A stretch of DNA of 26,513 nt from Conidiobolus incongruus B7586 (taxonomy: Eukaryota > Entomophthoromycota > Entomophthoromycetes > Entomophthorales > Conidiobolaceae). The stretch lies in the NCBI GenBank assembly GCA_000697335.1, contig JNEM01016934.1:1-26513 (forward strand). Direction: 5' to 3'. How positions within the stretch are numbered: position 1 is the stretch's first letter; every line of letters begins with the position of its first letter. The position numbers and the translations under genes were made by a program. Shown piece by piece: positions 17,550 through 26,513 of this stretch. The notes below the pieces were generated by a model, which saw only the letters and a list, made by a program, of their open reading frames with translations, was not told the origin of the DNA and searched no databases.

Positions 17550-18380
17550 ATGAATCTGTTGAAAAAATTTTCTAAATTTATATTTTTATTTTATCTAATA
17601 TCTGTAATTGATGCTTCAAGGTCTTCCTACAGAACAACTAATAAAAAAGATCAATCTGTTGGTTTATTGATTGGGAGTACTATTCTTATAGTAACTGGAT
17701 TAACTAATGTATTTTTTGGTCAAAAATTTACTCGATTCACATCTGGTTGTCATGGGTTTACACTATTTAGTGTCATCGCAAGTGGGTTTTTTACGCTATT
17801 TGATCTCTCAAGTTATAAATATGATGCTTTGGTTCTATCTTTGATATTTACATTTGGAATTGGACTTTTTGGTTTTGCTATATTTTATTTGAAAAATAAA
17901 GCGGGTATGTTTCTTGTTTGTTTTAATTATGGAGTTAGTATTGGTTATATAATAAGTTGTATAGCTGATATTGGTATTGCATTTTCATCTGTACTTATAT
18001 TTGTTATGGGTTTTATCACTTTAGCAATTGCTACTCATAATATTGATTTAATGTTTATCATATCCTCTGCCTTCTGTGGTTCTCAAGCTTTTATGCAAGG
18101 AGTGAGTGATTTTGCGATGATAGATTATTTAGAAGTTGTGTTAAATCAGTCAACGTTCAGTGAAACAGCCTGGGGATTATTTGTAGGTTCGATAATATTA
18201 TCTGCAATTGGCGCATTTTATCAATATAGTAAATTACGTAAGACTATTGAGGAACACAATATAGATCTCGAACAAGCGGGAAAAGACGAGCCGAATACAG
18301 ATATTTCCAAAGAATTCATATCTAGTTATTCATTTGCTATGTTAGTTTTGATATTTATTCAATTGACATACTATACTTAA
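17550..18380 (+). CDS. B2: multi-pass membrane protein, TMEM198/TM7SF3 (DUF4203)-like, with hydrophobic tail
   Basis: The protein has 276 residues. The start at 17550 gives M-N-L-L-K-K and puts the TATA box at the family distance; the upstream open frame lacks an ATG. The signal peptide is about 1-22 (I-S-V-I-D-A, then S-R-S-S-Y). The landmarks are G-Q-K-F-T-R-F, C-H-G-F, K-A-G-M, F-C-G-S-Q-A-F-M-Q-G, M-I-D-Y-L, L-N-Q-S and W-G-L-F-V-G-S. After the acidic/basic tail (about 230-254) it has an extra hydrophobic run at 256-272 with only four residues after it. A1, A2 and B1 do not have this. It could be an eighth membrane segment or a GPI-type signal, but the latter is unusual for a multi-pass protein. 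It is closest to B1 around the 6-7 block and much more divergent elsewhere. Confidence 0.88.
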   Translation: MNLLKKFSKFIFLFYLISVIDASRSSYRTTNKKDQSVGLLIGSTILIVTGLTNVFFGQKFTRFTSGCHGFTLFSVIASGFFTLFDLSSYKYDALVLSLIFTFGIGLFGFAIFYLKNKAGMFLVCFNYGVSIGYIISCIADIGIAFSSVLIFVMGFITLAIATHNIDLMFIISSAFCGSQAFMQGVSDFAMIDYLEVVLNQSTFSETAWGLFVGSIILSAIGAFYQYSKLRKTIEEHNIDLEQAGKDEPNTDISKEFISSYSFAMLVLIFIQLTYYT

Positions 18381-19680
18381 ATTTGATTTAATTAATAAAT
18401 TTATTTTGTAGTTTGAATATTCAAATTTATTCCTAGTTACAATCTATATATACTCTGTTTAAATATATTAATCAAATGTCAAAAGATTATTAACAATAAT
18501 AGAATTATTTAACCATAATATTATAATATTATTATGTTTTACTCTCAACCATAGGGAAATATGAATCAATCCCTGAACTAATAAAATGTAAATTTTAAAT
18601 TTATTCCCATATTCTGAGTACAATCCAGTTTGGAATTATAAATTTATCAAAGAAATTACATCAACAAGTCTATATCAAGTTGCCAACCACTATTTTCTAA
18701 CTAAATACAACATAAAATGTTTGATTTAGACTTGATATAAAATTCAACATTATAAATTGGAAAAACCATAGAATAACTCATTTTCTATTAATTAAAAATA
18801 TATCTCATTAATTAATATAATATGTATGAATTATTTATCATCTCTCAAGTTATTCTTTAAATACTTAATATTGATATACATATATTTAAGATAAGTTTCT
18901 ATGTATCGCCAATTTTTAATCACACCAAGGCTAATAATCCATATTCTGATGAATGACAATAGCAAGTAATAGCTCAAGCTGCGATTTTGTCGATTAGCAA
19001 ATTTGTCAATATATTCGTTTTTAGGAAATGATATCTAAATATAACTAAATTCTATGCTATTATTGTAAAAAAGTTGTTTGTCAATAATTATATAGATTTC
19101 TAATAAAATAAATAAAAATTCTAAGTAGTTAAATTCGCTATATAAAACTCAAGTATATTGTAAACTAGTTAATGATATTTTACAATTTCAGTCTTATTAT
19201 ATTTGTTTCTTTATCTAGAAATAACTTTCAAATTAATTCTACAGATATTATGACTATTTTCTAGAATAACTAAGTTGAATGGATTGTTGAAATAAAACAT
19301 AAATTGTCAATTGATTCAACTTGTGATTAATAGAAATTTAATTTGATAATTTGATTTTTATTTATTTCAAAAGGATGTAAAAACTAAAATTAAAAAATCA
19401 AGGTATTCCTTCATATAATTTTTTTTGTAATAAGAGTTAATTATAAAATTAGCTCAACCTACTTATGTTTCAATTATTGATCGTTCTCAGTCGAGCTACT
19501 TCTAATATTGCCTTTCTAAGCAAAATCCTATTTTTTAACTAAATTGTACAACCAAGCAAAATGATCATTATAATCCTTTATTTCAGCAATAAGTCATTCT
19601 AAAATTTGGAATATCTAATATATTAATAATTTTAATCCAACTTAGCCTTTTGTGTTGTTCCTTATGCTTATCTATTTTTT
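18381..19680. other. Intergenic downstream of the array
   Basis: No gene or family remnant recognised on either strand. The 19445-19610 stretch is slightly richer in C and G than the rest but holds no frame. Confidence 0.5.
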
Positions 19681-20672
19681 TATAATATTAATTGATTAAT
19701 ATCTTACTAATTATGAAATAATTCATATACTATATATTTAAAATAGCTATACTTATATAGTTTTAAGTATTATTGTTTAAAAAAATATTTTTTAAATATA
19801 AATGATACACTGGGTTGTAAAAGTGAGTTATAAAATTATAAATATATATATTTTTATCAATAACTTTATTAATTCTGAATTAAATCAATTTATATTAAAT
19901 TATATATTAAATTTATTTTATTTGTTCAAAATAACTATATTTGATTAAATTATATTAATTTCATTAATCTATTAATAATTAAAATTTATTTGACATAAGT
20001 TATAAATTTATATATTTTGGTATTAAAAAGAAAATTAAAATAGAGTTTATTTATCTTTTGTTTTTTTAACTTTTTTAAGTTTATATGATATAAATTTAAT
20101 TAACTTAAATTAAAAAAATTAATATTGTTTTAAGCTTTTTAAATATATTTTTAAAGTTTATTTAAATTTCTTGCTAATGGAAAAGCTTTAACTATTTTTT
20201 TTAATTAATCTTAAAAATATTTATTTAGATTAAGATTAAAAGATTAAAAAAACTACTTTATAATTATTATTTTATTATCTTAAGCTATTTAGTAATAGAA
20301 AAAATAATATAATACAAAATATCATTATATTAAAAAAATTTAATTTATTTTATATATTATTTTAATATATTGTAATTTTAATTTATTTATTAACTTTATA
20401 AAAATATTTTATATTAAAGATAATATATATACTAAAATTATAATTAACTTATTATTATAATTTTAAGTTAAAATAATATAATAATTATAAAGTAAAAATT
20501 TATCTTTTTTAAAATATTTAATTTTTTTATTAAATTTACTAAAATATATTTTTGTTTTATTAAATTAAATAGTATTATTTTAATTAGTCTTGATTTAACT
20601 TTAATTATAATATTTAAAATTTAATTTAACTTTATAATAAGATTTTTTTATTAAGGATGTTTTTTTAAAATA
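19681..20672. other. Near-pure A+T block
   Basis: Long stretches consist almost only of A and T, clearly more extreme than the array's intergenic DNA. It could be an older repeat decayed beyond recognition next to the chromovirus. No termini or domains can be read. Confidence 0.5.
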
Positions 20673-20677
20673 TAAAT
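20673..20677. repeat. Target-site duplication, left (TAAAT)
   Basis: TAAAT directly precedes the 5' LTR and recurs directly after the 3' LTR at 26379-26383. Confidence 0.8.
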
Positions 20678-21078
20678 TATTAAAAGACTAGTTTTTTAAA
20701 TTCTTATAGATACTTTCATATAATTCAATTAATTATAAATTATATGATTAATTTATACTTATATAGTTAAATTAATTGTATAAATAACATTGAATTATTT
20801 AATAAACTAGGTTTTTCTTTTTTTTCTCTCAATTCTTATTATTTTTTATTTTTACACTATTTCTAAAATTGAAAATATATTTTATTAAGATTATAGGATA
20901 TTAACACTACCTAATATAAATCTTAATATATTAATGACTCATCTTAATTTAAAGCTTAATTAAACTTTGTTTACACTTGTATACTATAGCTACATTATAT
21001 TACTATATTCTATATTATATTACTTTTATATTAAATCTTTTTCTATACTATATTAGTTTAACTACCACTACACTTATA
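20678..21078 (+). repeat. 5' LTR of chromovirus fossil 2
   Basis: 401 bp, matching 25979-26378 and 1167-1565. The TATA box TATAAATAA is conserved near 20781. No clear tRNA primer-binding site could be read after its end. Confidence 0.88.
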
Positions 21079-24000
21079 TAATAACAATAATAAAATTATT
21101 AAAAACCTATTAGAAATTAATAATTATTTATATTAAACTTAATTATTACTATTTTAAATTTTATTTATAATTTATTTTATTTAAATTTAACACTATATAC
21201 TATAATATTACTAAAAAAAGAAATACCCTTATATTATTTTAATAATAATAATAGCTTAATTACTAAATAAATCTAAGACTTTAATCTTTAAAAGCTTACT
21301 ACCCTCTAAAAAACTTATATTAAACAACTTTTGATTAAAAAAAACATGTTTCAAAAAGCTTAAATCTAATAAACTAGCTATTTTATTATAGTTAATATAT
21401 TAAACTACCTCTTTAATATTTTTAAAGACAAATTAACTATTAATGATAATTTTAAAAACTTCTACAAGCTTGAAAACTACCTTAAAAATATAAATAATTA
21501 TTTTAATTTAATCTTTGATAAAAATTTAAAGAATATCTTTAAATTAACCACTTTTTTTTAGAAATATCTACTTATACTTGGTAGTTAATTTATTTTAAGT
21601 TTAATCTTAAAGAATCTTCAGGAAGATAACTTATTATAAAAATATAAACTTTTAAACAATTAGAAAAAACCCTTAAAAAAAGATATTACCTAAAAAATTA
21701 AATTTAATTAACAAAAAAAAACTTTTTTAACTTAAATAAAAAACTTCTACAAGATAATTAATTGAGAAATTTAATCAGATATGTTTAAACATACTAAATA
21801 TTAATAAAGAAGAATAAATCCACAAACTATTACAATACCTTAATTTTTAAGTTAAGCTCTAATTAGTTAATAAAGAACACTTTAATAATATGTTTTTTTC
21901 TAACATTTATGATATAGCAATTATAATTAATAATATCTTTTATTTTATAATTAAATCTTTTTATCTTAAGAATTAATCTTTTAAAACTTACTTTAACCTA
22001 CTTAAATTTCAAATGATAAATGTTTCTACTTTAAAACTTTATAAGAAAATTTTTAGTAAAAAAGTTAAAGCCTACTTAAAAATAAACAAAGGTTGTTATT
22101 ATTGCTAAAAAACTTAAGTTAATTATAAAGTTAATAAATATCCTTTAAAGAAACAATATCTGTTTAATTTTCAATAATCTTAACCTACTAACTATAAATC
22201 AAACTTGAATAATATTAATATAATTTTAGAATTACCCTTTTTACAATTAGTTAGCAGATTCTAATCTAATCCACAAAAGTTCTAATAGACTATTGATTCT
22301 ACAAATTAAATTATTTATACTAAAGAAATCTAATTGATTAAATTATTAGAAACTAGAAATATTTTAGTAATTAATTTATCTTTAACTATCACTTTATTAT
22401 TTATGTTAATTAGTTTTTTTATAAATATACTTGTTAGTATTTTAATTGATTTTAGTTGTTTTAGTTATATTATCTCTTCTTTTATTGTTATAGAGCTATC
22501 TTTACCTATTTAAAAAAGTAACTTAAAAATTAAATATACTAATAACTTAATAGAATAAGCATTTAACACTATATTTAAATACCTATTATTATTTTTTAAT
22601 TACTCCCAATATATTAAATTCCTAGTTAATAACATTGGTTATAATTTTATACTAGATTAAAATTAATTTGAATACTATAGCTTTATATTTATAAATATTA
22701 CCCTAGAAGGTTACAAATCTATTTTTTTCATATTTTAAAAAAAATTAGTAGAATTAATCTTAGAAAATCTATATTACCTTATTATAAAATTATTAAATAT
22801 TATACCTAACACTAACTTTATAATTGTAGCAAATAATTTTATTATTATAAATAAAAATCAATATAAAAAATTAATTAAAAACTTTAATAATTTATAAAGA
22901 TATATATTTGTTTATTACTCATCTATTAATACTTAATCTGTTAATTTTAATAAAGTTATATTTAATAACCATTTATTATATAATATAATAAGTTAATTTG
23001 TTAATGTTTTTAAACTTGTAAATAAATTATCTTTTAAATATAATATTAAGTATAAAATTAAATTACTCCCTAGTTTACAACTATATTTAAAATTTATTTA
23101 TCTTTTATCTCTTGAATAATATCAAAATTTAAAAGAAGAAATCTAAAAACTATTTAAAAATGGGAATATTAGACTTTTTTCCTTACCATAAAAATCTCTA
23201 ATTTTTTTTGTAAAAAAGCTAATGGTTGTTAAAAATTATATATTGATAATTATGTTTTAAACTCTAAAACTATTAAAGATAAAACTTTATTATTAAACTT
23301 ATATAATATTAAAGATAAACTACTTAAATCAATTATATTTACTAAATTAAATATTAAAAATAGATATTATAATATTAGAGTTGAAGAAAATTCTATCTTT
23401 TTAATTACTTTTAATATTTTTTTAGGTTAGTATAAATTTATTATTATAAACTTTAAATTATGTAATGCCCTTATAACTTTTATTTAATTTATCTATTCTC
23501 TTTTTAATTTTATTTTTAATAACTTTATTATCACTTACTTTAATAATATCCTAATCTATTTAAAAACTAAGAAAAAATATATTTAATATGTTAATTAAGT
23601 TTTACAAATTATTCAAGAATATAAATTACCTTTAAAACTATTAAAATACATCTTTAGTGCCTCTTCTATCTTTTTCTATAGTTATATTGTTTCCTCTTAA
23701 AGAATTAATATTAATCTAACTAAACTTAATGGTGTTAAAGCTTTTATTATATTTATAAACAAAAATCAACTTATATTTATACTTATATTATTAAATTACT
23801 TTAAAGATTTCATTGATTCTTTTGTTGAATTTACTATTTTTTTTATTAATCTCTTAAAGAAAAACTTTTTTATTAAATAAACCCCACTATACACTTTCTA
23901 CATAAATATTTTAATTTTCTATATTACTAATGTTTTTGTTTTATTTATCTTTAATCTAAAACTACCTACTATTATTTTTATTAACTCTAATTTTTTTTCA

Positions 24001-25769
24001 ATTGGTAGATAGTTAACCTAGTTTAAATTTATTTATACTTTACCCTTTAACTATAAGATAAAATAATAAATAGGGGAAAATAAGTTAAGTTTAACCTTAT
24101 AAATATTACTTTAAAACCAATAATATTCTAGTTAAGAAAAATAAAACTAGTTGATTTAAAATACCTAGTCTATAAATAAAAACTTTTTGCTTTAGTAGAA
24201 ATAATTAAAAATCACTTATATTTCTTGCTTTACAATTTTTTCTTAATATTTACAGATTATAAATTATTTATTTACTTAAATACTCAGAAGTATTTATTAA
24301 GAAAATAAGTTAAATAGATTAAAACTATCTAAGCTTGTTTTTTCTTTATTTATTATCTCTTAGCTTAATAAAATTATACTGTAGATACTTTATTAAAAAA
24401 TCTTACATATTTACTTTTTTGTGTTAATTATAAAAACCTAGTAAATATTAACTTAATAATCATTAATAAAGGAAATAAAGAATTTATTAAACTATTTTAA
24501 GAAACACTACCAAATAATAATTTCTTTATTTTAATTAAAGAAGAATTCTTTAAACTATTAGAAAACTAATTAAAATATATTAAAAGATTTAATATTATCA
24601 ATAACATATTATATTATAATAATGGTCTATATGTTCTTAATATTCTTAAGATTTAACAAACAATATTTGATGAATATTATAACTTACCTATTAGAGGATA
24701 TTAAAACTAGTTAAAAACTACTGAGAGAATTAAAACAAAATATTATTAACTTTCCCTAGTTATATTAGTTTAGAAATATACTAATACCTGTGATATATGC
24801 TAAAAAACTAAATATAATACTTAATTAAAATATAGTAAACTTATTCTTTTATAAGTCCCTAATAAAATTTAATAACAAATCCAACTTGATTTTATAAAAA
24901 TTCTTAAATCAACAAATAGTTATAATAATTTACTAATTGTAATTGATTTATTTTCCAAATATACTTATTTTATTCCTTGTTTCAAAACTTCTACAGCTAA
25001 AGATATTATATAATTGTTATTCTCTAATATCTTTACCTATTATAAAATTCCACAAACTATTGTATCTGATAGAAATGTGTGATTCAACTTCTAATTTTAA
25101 AAGTCACTATTTTTTTCTTTTAAGATTAACCTAGCTATATTTACTATTAATTATCACTAAACTAATAAACTTGTTAAAAGAATTATTAAATCCTTAAAAT
25201 AAATAATTAAAGCTTATATTAACATTAATTAGTTAAATTAAGATACCTATATCTACCAACTTTAATATTTATTCAACACCTTTATTAATAAATCAACAGG
25301 TTTTAACTTTTATTTCATCAATTATAACAAATATACTAATTTAATAATTACTCTAAAACTTTAAATCAACTTACTTTTAAACATTATTAAATTTTAATCT
25401 AATATTAAATATATTAATTCCCTTGTTAAATTTAACTTAGAAGAAAATTAAAGGATTATAAAATAATAATACTTAAAGTTATCTAGAAATCCTCTTCAAT
25501 ATAAAATTAACATATTTGTATACTTAGAACAATTTACCTTTAAACCTACCTTATTTAAATCTAGCTTAAATCCCAAATATTTATTATTATATTATAATCC
25601 CTATAAAATTTAATCTATTGATTCAAATTTTAAAAATATTACTTTAGAATTATCTCTAACTTTAAAGATCAACTTTACCTTTTATATATCTAAAATTAAA
25701 CCATATTTTGAAGATTTTGAAACTTTTCTTAATTGATTAAAAAATCCTAAAATTAGATTTAATTATTAA

Positions 25770-25925
25770 TTAAGATAGAGAAAAAGAATACTATGTTGAT
25801 TATATAATTAAATCTAAATTTGTTAAGAATAAGCTTTATTTCTATATAAAATAAATAGGTTATCTTATTAAAAGAGTTATATAAGAATCCCTAGAAAATA
25901 TTAAGAATATCTCAGCTTATTATAC
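25770..25925 (+). other. Chromodomain remnant in fossil 2
   Basis: The segment matches 950-1110 in fossil 1 and shows the chromodomain layout: a Tyr/Val-rich first strand, an L-Y-F-Y second strand, and an acidic E-(P/S)-L-E-N-I-K-N helix start. Chromodomains of fungal chromoviruses bind methylated histone H3 and steer integration to heterochromatin. This copy is broken. Confidence 0.6.
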
Positions 25926-25978
25926 CTATTTGTAAAAATTTAAAGAGTGTGTCTCTTCTAAGAAATTTATTAAGGAAG

Positions 25979-26378
25979 TATTAAGAGACTAGTTCTTTAA
26001 ATTCTTATATATATTTTTATATAATTCAATTAACTATAAATTATATAATTAATTTATATTTATATAGTTAAATTAATTATATAAATAGCATTGAATTATC
26101 TAATAAACTAGGTTCTTCTTTTTTCCTCTTAATTCTTATTATTTTTTACTTTTATATTATTTCTAAAATTGAAATTATATTCTATTAATATTATAGGATA
26201 TTAACACTACCTAATATAAATATTAATATATTAGTGACTCATTTTAGTTTGAAGCTTAATTAAATTTTGTTTACATTTGCACACTATAGCCACATTATAT
26301 TACTATATTCTACACCATATTACTTTTATATTAAGTCTTCCTCTATACTATATTAGTTTAACTACCATTACACTTACA
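25979..26378 (+). repeat. 3' LTR of chromovirus fossil 2
   Basis: 400 bp, preceded by a purine-rich tract (about 25961-25978) and followed by the TAAAT duplication. It retains a few more C/G positions than the 5' LTR. Confidence 0.88.
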
Positions 26379-26383
26379 TAAAT
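26379..26383. repeat. Target-site duplication, right (TAAAT)
   Basis: Matches 20673-20677. Confidence 0.8.
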
Positions 26384-26513
26384 AATATTTATTATAATAT
26401 CAAATATATATTATAATACTAATATTAATTAATATTCTTATATATTCTTATAATTTTTTTATATTTTTATAATAATATTACATTTATTTTTATGAATTAA
26501 TTTATAAATATAA

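Larger units (their letters stand above)
20678..26378 (+). mobile_element. Chromovirus (Ty3/gypsy) fossil 2, structurally complete, broken
   Basis: A 5.7 kb LTR retrotransposon with both LTRs and a 5-bp TAAAT duplication. Similarity along the inside suggests gag with a zinc-knuckle region (to about 22150), aspartic protease (about 22400-22560), reverse transcriptase (about 23060-23760), RNase H (about 23880-24400), integrase (about 24560-25390) and a chromodomain (about 25770-25925). RT before IN defines Ty3/gypsy, and the terminal chromodomain the chromovirus lineage. All coding parts are broken, with dozens of breaks in total. The LTRs differ at roughly one position in ten by eye, mostly transitions, so RIP-like decay prevents clock dating. 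Confidence 0.88.

Noticed and set aside
1-26513. A ciliate-like code with TAA/TAG read as amino acids, because the fossil element frames are so heavily interrupted
   Set aside because: The four intact genes end in TAA or TAG at matching positions, contain no internal TAA/TAG, and encode Gln by CAA/CAG. RIP-like decay explains the fossils.

Overview
The window looks like fungal nuclear DNA: very A+T-rich by eye, with intronless genes behind TATA boxes and decayed chromodomain Ty3/gypsy retrotransposons of the kind common in fungi. CpA and TpG look scarce and TpA abundant in the decayed copies, which resembles RIP (repeat-induced point mutation). That would point to a RIP-competent fungus, but I cannot name the species. 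Standard code fits, because the four intact genes end in TAA or TAG at matching places and use CAA/CAG for Gln. No tRNA, rRNA, CRISPR or telomere repeat was seen.

Layout. Bases 1-1925 hold the 3' part of a chromovirus fossil (integrase end, chromodomain, 3' LTR), which abuts an LTR of the same family in the opposite orientation. Bases 1999-18380 hold a one-direction (+ strand) array of one multigene family. Its order is A1 (2953-3711), P0 (broken, 4933-5345), P1 (broken, 7655-8406), A2 (10220-10978), P2 (broken, 13354-13818), B1 (15427-16236) and B2 (17550-18380). Start-to-start spacing is about 2.0-3.1 kb. A possible eighth member survives only as a signal-peptide-like stub at 6752-6856. Bases 20678-26378 hold a structurally complete but broken chromovirus with two ~400 bp LTRs and TAAAT target duplications. 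The 19681-20672 stretch before it is almost pure A+T.

The gene family encodes 252-276 residue proteins with a cleavable signal peptide and about seven membrane segments. The Gly-rich pattern resembles the TMEM198/TM7SF3 (DUF4203) fold; this assignment is from memory of the family, not from a search. A1/A2 and B1/B2 form two subfamilies. All four intact copies carry a TATAAATAC box 62-65 nt before the ATG, so they are probably expressed from matched core promoters. The family appears to evolve by birth and death. A1 and A2 are nearly identical over the promoter and 5' half and diverge in the 3' half. B1 and B2 are most alike near the 3' end. Three copies have decayed, partly by changes of the RIP type.

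Between the genes lie dispersed repeats: a ~330 bp solo-LTR-like element (2505-2832, 8667-9000), an upstream-flank repeat (9490-9830, 14976-15330) and an intergenic repeat (1999-2325, 11934-12270). There are also a few gene-like scraps of higher G+C content. The 2505-2832 insertion can be read directly because the paralogous A2 promoter preserves the empty site.
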